The notes beneath the pieces were generated by a model. It had not been told where the DNA came from and did no database searches. It worked only from the letters and a program-made list of their open reading frames with translations. Positions 1 to 8,063 of a stretch of DNA of 12,797 bases are shown here, piece after piece. Within the stretch, counting starts at the first letter, position 1. Every line of letters begins with the position of its first letter. The stretch comes from Larix sibirica (taxonomy: Eukaryota; Streptophyta; Pinopsida; Pinales; Pinaceae), in assembly GCA_004151065.3 (NCBI GenBank), contig NWUY0300033212.1, positions 36,442-49,238 on the forward strand. Reading direction: 5' to 3'. The translations under genes were made by a program, and so were the position numbers.

Positions 1-697
1 AGTAGTAGCAGGGAGTGGAGTTTTCTTTACCATCTTGTTTGGTGGCATCTCCTTTTACAAAACGACAAATTCTTCTCGATTTGTTGTTCTATGGTCACCT
101 TTTTTAGCGATGCTTAGAGTATTATGTCCTTAGATGTTTCTTGTGCGTCGATGATGTTTTCCTCCAAATACGAGGTCAGGAGAAGCTTCCTTTCTAGGCC
201 TACTACTGAGTCAATTTCCCCTTATGATTTTGTTGCTATGCCAATACCTATTCAATGACCTAGTCAAGCAAGTTTGAAATATATTGCGTCGACGGAAGTG
301 TAGTAAGATAACTCTTTTGGTTCCCCCCCTTGTTCGTTAAGATACCACACTTTGGTGTGGTTGATTCCCAATTGAATATGGGAGGTTTGTGGCAGACTAC
401 GCTGAACAAATTGTGGGATTCACAATCGATGGTGGGTAGTCTTTAACACTTGGAACCAATTTTGAAATAAAATTTTGGGTCTATTCAACCCGACTAGTGT
501 GACTTTTGGGGAAAATATCATGTAATTGTTCATCGACGACGTCAAGTGTTGGTGAATGCCAACTCACCTACTAGAGGTATATTTTCCCTCATACTATAAT
601 GTAATTGTTCATCGACGACGTCAAGTGTTTCTTGATACTTCTCGCAATTGCTCTCCATGATATCGATGACATGGTAGGTCGAGTCGAATATTTTTCC
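1..697. repeat. Near-identical copy of 2866-3483 (probable redundant contig end)
   Basis: Bases 1-458 match 2866-3323 and bases 538-697 match 3324-3483, with only a few substitutions seen (for example ctactag against ctaccag, cttgat against cttaat). This copy has 79 extra bases, 459-537, absent from the other. Bases 1-273 also match 2055-2327. The match ends at the single N at 698. Read on the minus strand, the segment carries the middle part of the decayed transposon reading frame described at 2330-4093. It could be a real duplication, but the N at its edge favours an allelic or overlapping contig left in the assembly. Confidence 0.9.
521..629. repeat. Pair of 30-base direct repeats, period 79
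   Basis: The 30-base unit starting tgtaattgttcatcgacgac occurs at 521-550 and again at 600-629. On the minus strand both copies encode the same short peptide, DVVDEQLH. Their 79-base spacing equals the length of the segment (459-537) missing from the second copy of this region, where the first repeat survives only as 3324-3336. Confidence 0.85.
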
Positions 698-698
698 N
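698..698. other. Single N at a repeat edge (probable contig join)
   Basis: The match between 1-697 and 2866-3483 stops at this N. To the right the sequence is unrelated to what follows in the other copy, where the text runs on to tccctcatacataattcact. It therefore looks like a join between two contigs, not an ambiguous base call. Confidence 0.7.
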
Positions 699-768
699 CT
701 AGCCTCTCCTTCTGTTGTTCCATGCTGATTTTTTCGTCCACGGTTATGGCAATTTCAGGATCTGTCAT
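699..768 (-). pseudogene. Start of a further minus-strand reading frame, cut at the N
   Basis: A Met codon at 768 opens a frame beginning MTDPEIAITVDEKISMEQQ, which is acidic and helix-prone, and runs into the N at 698 after 23 codons. It lies just downstream of the C-terminal end of the decayed reading frame at 840-2187 and may be a following open reading frame of the same element. Too little remains to name it. Confidence 0.3.
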
Positions 769-839
769 TCTTTCTCATATAAAGATCCATAATGGTGGCT
801 TGGGTCTTATTTAAATTTATAAAACTTGTACATAATATG

Positions 840-2187
840 TACACGCCAATTGTTCAGGATCAAAGTTGACTTTGTGGAAATGAATTCATACTCCTGCAGT
901 TTCTTATCCCATTCTGAGAATATTTGAAATTGGTCTGCCATTAGGAGGCCAATCTTGTAATCCTGTTGTTGTTGTTGGTCAGAAATTAGTTGAAACTAGT
1001 CGAGTAATGTGCTTACAAGACTCTGAAGGTGGTCGATATGTCAATCTGGTTGTGGGCCTACTAGAGGACTGATCATTTGTTCTGCTTCGGCCTTGCAGTG
1101 CTTCCAAGCATCTTCCTCTGAATTCTTCAATGTTTTCAATTTATTCATGGAATCACTCCACCATTTGCTGCATTCTTTATCAATTAATTTGAAGAGCTAT
1201 TCTATCTCTTCATCATAAGCCTTTGCTGGAGTAAAAAAACCAATAGTCGTAGTGGTCCCTGTTGTTTGTTGGATACGAATTGTAAATGTAGGGCTTGGAA
1301 TATTCTTCTTCATCTTTCATTTTTCTGCCTTCTTTGTTGTTTGTGGCTAACCTGCTCTACTGGTCGGAGGTGCTGGTTGTCTTATTGAGGTAGATGGAGG
1401 TAGGGGAATGGTCGATGTAGAGGTTGATGGATCGGATAGTGGAGGAGTAATTGGAATTGTTGTTGAATTGGTCAAGGGAATGGTGACTGGAATGATTGAT
1501 GGAATAGTCGGAGGAGTGGTCGATGGGGTAATCAATGAGAGGGTTGAAGAGATAGTTCATGAGATTGTGGATGGAATAGTCTTCTGAATGGTTGAAGGGA
1601 GGACTGGTGGTGCAGTCGAAGGAGGGATTCAAGAACATGATAGCGGGATAGTCAAGACTATAGGCACTATAGGTGTTTATGTTAGAATAGATGGTAGAAT
1701 TGTCAATAGGGTAGGTGTTTTCGTGGTAAATGTATTTGGGAGTTGTAATGACTTTAAGGATGGCAATTTGATAGGTGATGGAGTCTTCGAGATGGTGGAA
1801 GGGGATTCTGTAACTAGTTTCTACAATTGGGGAAAACCTATAGAAAGTGACTAAATGGATCCCAATGGCATGCTCATGAGTATTTGAGAAAATTGTGGGT
1901 CAACGAAGGAAATTGATGTTGATGGAGGAGGGGTGTCTTCCACAAGATAGGTCGATAAGGATGGTGGTGTTTCTTCTATTAGGACTATTTATTCTTCTAT
2001 GTTAGTTCTATTTGTTGTTGTGGGTTTTGTAGGGATAGAAGTAGCAGGGAGTGTAGTAGTAGCAGGGAGTGGAGTTTTCTTTACCATCTTGTTTGGTGGC
2101 ATCTCCTTTTACAAAACGACAAATTCTTCTCGATTTGTTGTTCTATGGTCACCTTTTTTAGCGATGCTTAGAGTATTATGTCCTTAG
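840..2187 (-). pseudogene. C-terminal half of an unrecognised transposon-associated protein (Pro/Thr/Ser linker plus helical domain)
   Basis: On the minus strand one frame can be read from about 2110 to 840 through roughly a dozen in-frame stops. The upstream part is a low-complexity linker rich in Pro, Thr, Ser and Ile (for example TTPPTIPSIIPVTIPLTNS within 1535-1347). After the stop at 1347 the same frame goes on into a composition typical of a folded protein, with FFTPAKAYDEEIE, a Trp-Trp pair (CSKWWSDSMNKLKTLK) and a Gln-rich helical stretch (LISDQQQQDYKIGLLMADQ). It is the continuation of the frame that starts at 4093. I do not recognise the family. Position and decay suggest a gag-like or accessory protein of a plant retroelement. 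The open frames on the plus strand here are shadows of the Thr/Pro coding. Confidence 0.55.
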
Positions 2188-2327
2188 ATGTTTCTTGTGC
2201 GTCGATGATGTTTTCCTCCAAATACGAGGTCAGGAGAAGCTTCCTTTCTAGGCCTACTACTGAGTCAATTTCCCCTTATGATTTTGTTGCTATGCCAATA
2301 CCTATTCAATGACCTAGTCAAGCAAGT
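1519..2327. repeat. 809-base direct repeat, copy 1
   Basis: The segment matches 2330-3138 with about five substitutions seen (for example gtcaagact against gtcgagact, gtcttcgag against gtcttagag) and no indel noticed, about 99 percent identity. It ends directly at the N at 2328. The two copies form a dovetail: the right end of this block equals an internal point of the next one, as expected for two overlapping contigs that were not merged. Confidence 0.92.
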
Positions 2328-2328
2328 N
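2328..2328. other. Single N exactly between the two 809-base copies
   Basis: Copy 1 ends at 2327 and copy 2 begins at 2330, so this N falls on the duplication breakpoint. A contig join explains both the N and the repeat. Confidence 0.75.
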
Positions 2329-2329
2329 C

Positions 2330-3138
2330 GTCGATGGGGTAATCAATGAGAGGGTTGAAGAGATAGTTCATGAGATTGTGGATGGAATAGTCTTCTGAAT
2401 GGTTGAAGGGAGGACTGGTGGTGCAGTCGAAGGAGGGATTCAAGAACATGATAGCGGGATAGTCGAGACTATAGGCACTATAGGTGTTTATGTTAGGATA
2501 GATGGTAGAATTGTCAACAGGGTAGGTGTTTTCGTGGTAAATGTATTTGGGAGTTGTAATGATTTTAAGGATGGCAATTTGATAGGTGATGGAGTCTTAG
2601 AGATGGTGGAAGGGGATTCTGTAACTAGTTTCTACAATTGGGGAAAACCTATAGAAAGTGACTAAATGGATCCCAATGGCATGCTCATGAGTATTTGAGA
2701 AAATTGTGGGTCAACGAAGGAAATTGATGTTGATGGAGGAGGGGTGTCTTCCACAAGATAGGTCGATAAGGATGGTGGTGTTTCTTCTATTAGGACTATT
2801 TATTCTTCTATGTTAGTTCTATTTGTTGTTGTGGGTTTTGTAGGGATAGAAGTAGCAGGGAGTGTAGTAGTAGCAGGGAGTGGAGTTTTCTTTACCATCT
2901 TGTTTGGTGGCATCTCCTTTTACAAAACGACAAATTCTTCTCGATTTGTTGTTCTATGGTCACCTTTTTTAGCGATGCTTAGAGTATTATGTCCTTAGAT
3001 GTTTCTTGTGCGTCGATGATGTTTTCCTCCAAATACGAGGTCAGGAGAAGCTTCCTTTCTAGGCCTACTACTGAGTCAATTTCCCCTTATGATTTTGTTG
3101 CTATGCCAATACCTATTCAATGACCTAGTCAAGCAAGT
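2330..3138. repeat. 809-base direct repeat, copy 2
   Basis: Same sequence as 1519-2327. It continues rightward without a break into 3139-4093, which makes it the better copy for reading the minus-strand frame. Bases 2866-3138 are also the third copy of the sequence at 1-273. Confidence 0.92.
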
Positions 3139-4093
3139 TTGAAATATATTGCGTCGACGGAAGTGTAGTAAGATAACTCTTTTGGTTCCCCCCCTTGTTC
3201 GTTAAGATACCACACTTTGGTGTGGTTGATTCCCAATTGAATATGGGAGGTTTGTGGCAGACTACGCTGAACAAATTGTGGGATTCACAATCGATGGTGG
3301 GTAGTCTTTAACACTTGGAACCAGACGTCAAGTGTTGGTGAATGCCAACTCACCTACCAGAGGTATATTTTCCCTCATACTATCATGTAATTGTTCATCG
3401 ACGACGTCAAGTGTTTCTTAATACTTCTCGCAATTGCTCTCCATGATATCGATGACATGGTAGGTCGAGTCGAATATTTTTCCCTCATACATAATTCACT
3501 TAACTACCTCAAGCATCTCTAGCTTGATGTCGGATGGCCGACCAGAGCTGGTGAGACATAATGGAACTATTACATATGTCCATTTCACTATTCCATATGT
3601 AACTTAATTGATGATCGGTCCTTTGGAGTTCTTTCCTTTTGTGGTCCCTATGAACTCCTCAACTAACTCCAAGTGATTAGTCGCAAGGGGGAACAACTCT
3701 CCTTTATTGGCAAATCCTATAATGTGGCTTATTAGCAAGTCAATGATTTCTATGGGTTCATCTATCCAAATTTTTCCGTCATGATACCTACTGACTATGA
3801 ACTTTGTAGTGAGTTCCTTCAAATTCCCAAGGTTTGAAATTTATGGAGTGCTAAGGTAATGCCGAATTTTGGCAACCTCCGAGCGATTAGCATCGTCTAC
3901 CCATTTCTCCTCTTTAACGACCCATTTATTAAATTATAACCATTATTTATTCCAGTTGTACTCGTTGGCCTTTGCGTTCTTGATTATGTTAAGTCGAGCT
4001 TGTAGTAGTGTCATAGATATCTCCTCCATTTTGCTTTGATCCTTCTTTAGAAGCTTTGGTTTTTGCTGAAGTACCAGTTCTCTTTGGTGCCAT
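2330..4093 (-). pseudogene. N-terminal and central part of the unrecognised transposon-associated protein
   Basis: The likely start is the ATG at 4093-4091, in good plant context (agaaATGGCA), giving a basic Ser/Thr/Lys-rich N-terminus MAPKRTGTSAKTKASKEGSK. A frameshift follows. The main frame then runs from about 4029 to 3337, with LNIIKNAKANEYNW, KWVDDANRSEVAKI, a domain DGKIWIDEPIEIIDLLISH, GELFPL, GTTKGKNSKG and LCLTSSGRPSDIKLE. It keeps frame through stops at 3604 and elsewhere. A central stretch (about 3310-2930) reads in a second frame, including KVWYLNEQGGEPKELSYYTS and GEIDSVVGLERKLLLTSYLE. The Pro/Thr linker then resumes in the first frame. After removing the repeat, the whole frame would be about 800 codons. 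I do not recognise it. Composition, decay and layout suggest a gag-like or plant-transposon protein, and this copy is non-functional. Confidence 0.6.
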
Positions 4094-4214
4094 TTCTAAT
4101 AGTTGGTTGTTTGGAATTCTGAAGTCTGGTTGTGAGTGAATTGTATTGCACATTCGATTGTGCTCACTCTAATTCTTGATAGAATCATTTCCAACAATAT
4201 TTGAGCGAAGGTGA

Positions 4215-4221
4215 ATTTATA
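4215..4221 (-). promoter_or_regulatory. TATA box upstream of the 4093 start
   Basis: On the minus strand the sequence is CTATAAATTC, about 122 bases before the ATG at 4093. A start site about 30 bases downstream would leave a leader of roughly 95 bases. Spacing and context fit a plant Pol II promoter, perhaps one carried inside an LTR, although no LTR ends were found. Confidence 0.4.
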
Positions 4222-5271
4222 GGCACATGAATTGGCAAGTAGTATGTGTGAGTAGGTCAGCACAACAAATACATTCCTTATGCATGACAACTACTTTGCA
4301 TTCTTGGGGAAACTTGCACTGGAAGTTTGGTTTGTGGGTATGGTGTTCTACGGTCTATTGAATTGGTCAGTAGTCAGGTAGGCTTGGTCTATGGTTGATA
4401 TCCAGTATGATCGATTGTCATGTTCATTGGTTGGCTGAACTTGGTCTTCTTCCCATTGCTTCTGGTTTTACAGTCGGTCGAGTCGATCAATGGACCAACA
4501 TAATTGATCTTCCTTTGTTCTGATCAATTAGGGATGAATCAACTGCTTATGCGTTGACGTGTTCTCATTTTAGGTGAAGTGGATTCATATTCCCAATCGA
4601 CTATTATTGTAGTGAAGTTCTTTCTCTTTCAAACATTCATGTCTTAGTTTTTTTATATATTTTCTCTAGAAAAATGTAGTTAAATAATTACCTATAAACA
4701 ATTTAGTAAAAAAATTAACTAGCAACAACCACATTTTTAAATTAAAATATTAATAAAAATATTATTTGAAAATTAAAATAAAAGAAATACATTAAATTAA
4801 AAATAAATAAGAGATTCAATTGCCCCAACTTCAACCGATTCAACCCCAATGCGCCTAACCTATACATAAGAGATACACAAATATATATTCTAAATGAGAG
4901 AAGAAGAAAAAGTTAGAACTGAATGTATTCACTTAATGTAACCATATTGAACTAATGTAAACACATACCGTATATCCATGCCATACGCTAAGCTAATTTT
5001 TATAGATGAGTATTGAAATCCAGCAGAAAGGAAGATATCACAGATATTCCCATACATTTTTGGAAAGCTCCTCGAAAATTATTGATGGAATTCTACATAC
5101 AGTAAAATTGTTGCCCTCCATTACAGGAAATAGTCACAAAGGATCAACACCAAAATCAAGCAAATGAAAATGCCAATTGGAGTGAAGGAGGAAGGTTACA
5201 TCTCGAGTGATCACAAAATCCGAGATATAATAAATGTACAGTACCGAAAGGCTTAAACCACAAGAGACGGG
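4222..5271. other. Non-coding stretch with an AT-rich core
   Basis: No convincing gene is seen. Bases 4222-4640 are of ordinary composition and lie upstream of the decayed minus-strand element frame. Bases about 4650-4815 are very AT-rich, with runs of A and T typical of matrix-attachment-like or decayed repeat DNA. Bases about 5000-5271 lie downstream of the secreted-peptide gene on the minus strand, are T-rich in that direction and probably hold its 3' untranslated region. No single clear polyadenylation signal stands out. Confidence 0.5.
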
Positions 5272-5566
5272 CTAATGGTGGAACCCTTCAAATCGACGCC
5301 CTGAGAAGCCATAGATGTCGAGATCGGTTAATCTTGGAAGCCGNATCACCTATTTAAAACTGTTGGGCATGATAACTTTGGATTTATGAGCAGTAACCGG
5401 GATGACAAACAACAAAATAGAGAGAAAGCATAATGATACAATGGAAAGAGCGGGCAAGAAAACCTTTTGGCAGGGATCGAATGGCATTTGCAGTACTGAG
5501 AAATAAAACAAGAATGGCACATAGAAGTAAAATAAGTATTCTGGGCTGTGCTTTTGTAGCAGCCAT
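5272..5566 (-). CDS. Small secreted-peptide precursor, two exons (candidate)
   Basis: The start ATG at 5566 has near-ideal plant context (ctgaaATGGCTGC). Residues 1-28 form a textbook signal peptide: basic n-region with Lys5 and Arg9, a 14-residue hydrophobic core ILILLLCAILVLFL, and a cleavage site STANA. The mature part starts IRSLPK. A donor (AAAAG|GTTTTC, GT at 5463-5462) and an acceptor (AAATAG|GTGAT, AG at 5351-5350) define a T-rich 113-base intron. The N at 5344 falls in exon 2. If it is only a join mark, the precursor is 59 residues and ends DIYGFSGRRFEGFHH, with TAG at 5274-5272. If it counts as a base, the product is about 54 residues and stops at 5288. The mature part has no Cys, so a linear signalling peptide is more likely than a Cys-rich one. 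Without splicing the frame stops at 5384. I do not recognise the family. Confidence 0.6.
5344..5344. other. Single N inside exon 2 of the secreted-peptide gene
   Basis: This N decides the frame of the C-terminus of the peptide precursor at 5272-5566. The other two Ns in the window look like contig joins rather than bases. Unlike those, no duplicated sequence flanks this one. Confidence 0.6.
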
Positions 5567-5664
5567 TTCAGTTTAGCCCTTCACAGATCTACAACAATTG
5601 GTTCCTGTCCGTAATAAACTATGATATTAGAAGGCAGATCCAGTTACAACGCATGGCATAGCAG

Positions 5665-5671
5665 TTATATA
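5665..5671 (-). promoter_or_regulatory. TATA box of the secreted-peptide gene
   Basis: Minus-strand CTATATAAC lies about 100 bases before the ATG at 5566, so transcription would start near 5635 with a leader of about 70 bases. It lies only about 20 bases beyond the stop of the acidic reading frame at 5692, so the promoter and that gene's 3' end are packed together. Confidence 0.5.
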
Positions 5672-5691
5672 GTAGAGGCAGTTCACCATGG

Positions 5692-6346
5692 TCAATATCT
5701 CGAGCGAAAACTATCTAAATATAACAACGGAAAACATGGTTTTAGATCTATGGTTTCATTTACGGTCTTGGTATTGGGATCCAATATTCTTTTGGTCAGG
5801 TTGGCCTGCCGAAAGCCAATTTGGAATAAAGCTTTTACATCATCACAATCAATGCCTGCATCAAAATTTAATTTCTCTAGAGAGCTTTCTGTGGATTCAT
5901 CATCATAAATGTCAAAATTCTCAAGTGAGAGACTTAGGTTGGCATCCATGATTGAAGACTTCATTTACTTCGTACCATCTGTTGAGATCCCATACCTTCC
6001 ACGATTAAGATCTCATCGTTCAGGTTCTTCTTCAAATCATCCGAATTGCCATTGTTGGAAGCTTCAATATTATCCCTGTTGGCGGTAGAGGCATGAACCG
6101 GACAATCAATTATAATGTCGTCAATATCAATTAGATCATCTAAGCAGATGCAGCAGATGTTGTCATTCGTTGATTCCATGCTTTTTGAGAGAATTTCATC
6201 CAGCAGCTCAGTTTGGTCGAAGTCGAAGATTGAAATGCACATTTCCCTAGTCTGATCATTCTCGATATATTTTGACCCATATTTAGCTTCTTCTGTATAA
6301 TCCTTAATCTTTTATTCACACCCATTTCTAGTAGAGGCTGCTTCAT
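5692..6346 (-). pseudogene. Acidic Asp-rich protein of unknown family, split over three frames
   Basis: Three overlapping minus-strand segments read like parts of one protein. The first begins MKQPLLEMGVNKRL at 6346. A second frame takes over by about 6305 (DYTEEAKYG), includes SIFDFDQTELLDEILSKS, then ICCICLDDLIDIDDIIIDCP followed by Val-His, and stops at 5961. The third starts at 5964, overlapping by ATGA, and includes LSLSLENFDIYDDESTESSL and FDAGIDCDDVKALFQIGFRQ, with a stop at 5692. C-x2-C followed by C-x2-H resembles the first four zinc ligands of a RING finger, but no second half follows. A 1-base change in the AAA run at the junction would join the second and third parts. A donor-like ACC|GTAAAT occurs in the third part, so the real end could be spliced. 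It could be a working gene with sequence errors or a recent pseudogene. No function is assigned. Confidence 0.45.
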
Positions 6347-6380
6347 GGTTTTGGTGATAATTGTTATTAATGCCGTTTGG

Positions 6381-6474
6381 ATGAATCGGATAGCCTACAG
6401 CCACTGTTCGGGTAGCTCGTCACTCTGCTTCCTGGACGGACATTGAATAGAGCGCAGTGGCTAAGGCGATTCAT
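6381..6474. repeat. Inverted repeat with about 20-base arms
   Basis: The right arm, 6455-6474, read in reverse complement is atgaatcgccttagccactg. The left arm, 6381-6406, has atgaatcg, tagcc and actg in the same order plus a 7-base insertion (tacagcc) before actg. The loop is about 48 bases. It lies 35-128 bases upstream of the Met at 6346, so it could form a hairpin in the leader or promoter of the acidic gene. Confidence 0.6.
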
Positions 6475-6792
6475 TTAACTAAGCTCCCGTGTAGCAAAGG
6501 CTCTGATCAAACAAAAAAACTGACTCCCGGTGGCAAAGAATTTGGTTAATGAAAAAAAATGGTAGATTAACAAATGATTGTTCAGTATGCTGATTACCAA
6601 GAGTAAATTTGGTCCATTAATTGTGTGTGCTTGACGAATCTTTTTTAGGGTATATGCCAAACCACTGCATCCTGGCCATCCATCCTTAATCCTTGATTAA
6701 AAGCTTGCAATCACCCTCCATATACAAAGAAATGTTCATTGTAGCGCCTATTGGCGAATTAAAAAAATCAAACCCAGAAGCACAATGATTGA

Positions 6793-6798
6793 CACGTG
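6793..6798. promoter_or_regulatory. G-box / ABRE-like element
   Basis: The sequence gACACGTGGTg contains a perfect CACGTG core with ABRE-type flanks, the kind bound by plant bZIP and bHLH factors. It lies about 450 bases upstream of the minus-strand acidic gene. A six-base core can occur by chance. Confidence 0.3.
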
Positions 6799-6904
6799 GT
6801 GATACAACCATTATTCAATAGGGGTGATTCTCATGCCTGATATCGCTTCAGTCAGGCGCGGTTGACGAATTTTATGAATACCCAATCTTGTAGATTTTTC
6901 GTCT

Positions 6905-7193
6905 AGCTATTCCATTATAGTTCTTTTCTTCAACTATGTATGGCACAAGTGGCATGTGGTCTCTAGTTTCCTTGATTTTCCTTTTATCTTGCTATCATAT
7001 AATAGGAATAGGTCTCCAATTGAGATGTCTTTAGATTAATGTTTCTATCATGTCATGCTTTTTGTTGTTGCTTCTTTACTTCTTGATGGTGTAGGGAAAC
7101 TAGTCTCCATTCTTCTAATTTCTGTAAATTAAATAGGCTATCTTGATGAGCTTGTATAGTTTCTAGACATAGCATTTGTGTGATGACTAGAGA
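6905..7193 (-). pseudogene. Integrase C-terminal part
   Basis: After the stop at 7194 the minus strand still shows the tail expected after a gypsy integrase core: LHHQEVKKQQQKA near 7090-7055, HDR, and, after a frame change, GDLFLLYDSKIKGKS near 7020-6985. The last resembles the GDLVLLYDSK motif in the C-terminal SH3-like domain of plant gypsy integrases. Stops and at least one frameshift are present. No chromodomain is visible. Confidence 0.65.
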
Positions 7194-7721
7194 TTAATGT
7201 TTAAAATGGAGGGGAATGACTGCTTCTTGTCCATAGACTAGTTTGAATGGTGTTTGTCTTGTCAACCTTTTATATGTTGTCCTATAAGCCCATGGGATGG
7301 ATAGAATTTTGTCATCCCAATAGTTTTTGACAATATTGCAAAAATTTGTTAATACTTTAGTAAGTTTCTTGTTGAATGATTCAATGGAACCATTCGACTG
7401 GAGGTGGTATGCTGAACTTTTATGATGATCAATTAGGAATGATTTTAATGGGACTAATATAGTTTTTTTAATGAAGTGTATTCCTCTATCACTGATTAGT
7501 GTAAGGGGGCACCCAAATCTAGTGATTATGCTTTCATAAATAAAATTTTCTACAATTACACTTGTACAGGCCTCGACTGGTTCATACTCCACCCATTTGG
7601 TAATGTATTCAACTATAGTAATGATATATATTTCACTCGTTCGTCGACCAAGTACCAGTAATGGTTCGACGAAATTGATGGCCCATATTTCAAATCTAAG
7701 GCTTGGATTGATTGAATGAAA
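7194..7721 (-). pseudogene. Ty3/gypsy integrase catalytic core, first Asp lost
   Basis: The frame is open from just after a TGA at 7724-7722 to the stop at 7194, about 175 codons. The core motifs are readable: FEIWAINFVEP, RFGCPLTLISDRGIHF, YHLQSNGSIESFN, PWAYRTTYKRLTRQTPF and LVYGQEAVIPL. In the DDE triad the second Asp (codon 7490-7488) and the Glu (7382-7380) are kept with the canonical 35-residue spacing. The first Asp is Asn (codon 7676-7674). The enzyme would normally join element DNA to the host chromosome; this copy should be inactive. It is the longest uninterrupted remnant of the element. Confidence 0.93.
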
Positions 7722-8063
7722 TCAATGGAATTTATTTTTGTCTTAGAAGATAACCCATTATTTGTCATTTACTTATAAAAAAATTACAATATTTATTAAG
7801 TGTTGGACACCAAATACCAACCTGAAGAATTTTTCTAGCAATCATCTTCTCCTAGCTTATATAAGAATCCATCGATTAATGTGTATGGGGAAATTTCCAT
7901 CGCTAATATTTTCTTCTTTTTCTCAAATGTTCTTTCCGATGCTTGTCCTTCTTGCAAGAATTGGGATATATATACTAATTCTCTAGGTACTGCTTCGACC
8001 TCGAAGATATGCGCATTGGGAAAGTTGGCTCATTTATTTAGACCATGTATTCTTCTATTTATA
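7722..8063 (-). pseudogene. RNase H to integrase linker with deleted zinc-binding domain
   Basis: A frame from about 8016 to 7838 reads HIFEVEAVPREL, ISQFLQEGQ, KKKKILAMEISPYTLIDGFL and YKLGEDDC, the usual linker before the integrase HHCC domain. The next readable piece, ARKILQVGIWCPTLNKYC (about 7845-7790), belongs to the far end of that domain. The intervening residues with the His-His pair, about 40 in related elements, are missing, so the zinc-binding domain has been deleted. Confidence 0.7.

Larger units (their letters stand above)
6347..6904. other. Intergenic region between the acidic gene and the retroelement
   Basis: No reading frame is convincing. On the minus strand this is the upstream region of the acidic frame at 6346. 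It holds the inverted repeat at 6381-6474, a G-box at 6793-6798, and a small 6-base stem (gcctga at 6835-6840, tcaggc at 6852-6857). If the retroelement kept a 3' LTR it would begin near 6900 and run into this region, but no matching second LTR is seen in the window. Confidence 0.5.

Noticed and set aside
1357-1638. Tyr/Asn/Ser-rich minus-strand 93-codon frame
   Set aside because: It overlaps the Thr/Pro frame, which alone continues into folded-looking sequence beyond its stop; the Tyr-rich frame is its shadow.
1588-2665. Two near-identical plus-strand 88-codon open frames (1588-1854 and 2399-2665) and two 62-codon frames (1999-2187, 2810-2998)
   Set aside because: They are the antisense of the Pro/Thr/Ser-rich linker and appear twice only because the 809-base block is duplicated.
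4096-4290. Minus-strand 64-codon frame upstream of the 4093 start
   Set aside because: It covers the TATA box and presumed leader of the next frame and shows no motif; its Met lies upstream of the promoter.
5621-5951. Two plus-strand frames of 95 and 87 codons
   Set aside because: They are antisense to the acidic minus-strand frame and to the peptide gene's promoter and have no domain-like features.
6481-6515. Possible primer-binding site for initiator tRNA-Met (minus strand gatcagagcc)
   Set aside because: Only about nine bases match the usual tggtatcagagcc, the position is at the wrong end for the gypsy element, and no LTR edge lies beside it.
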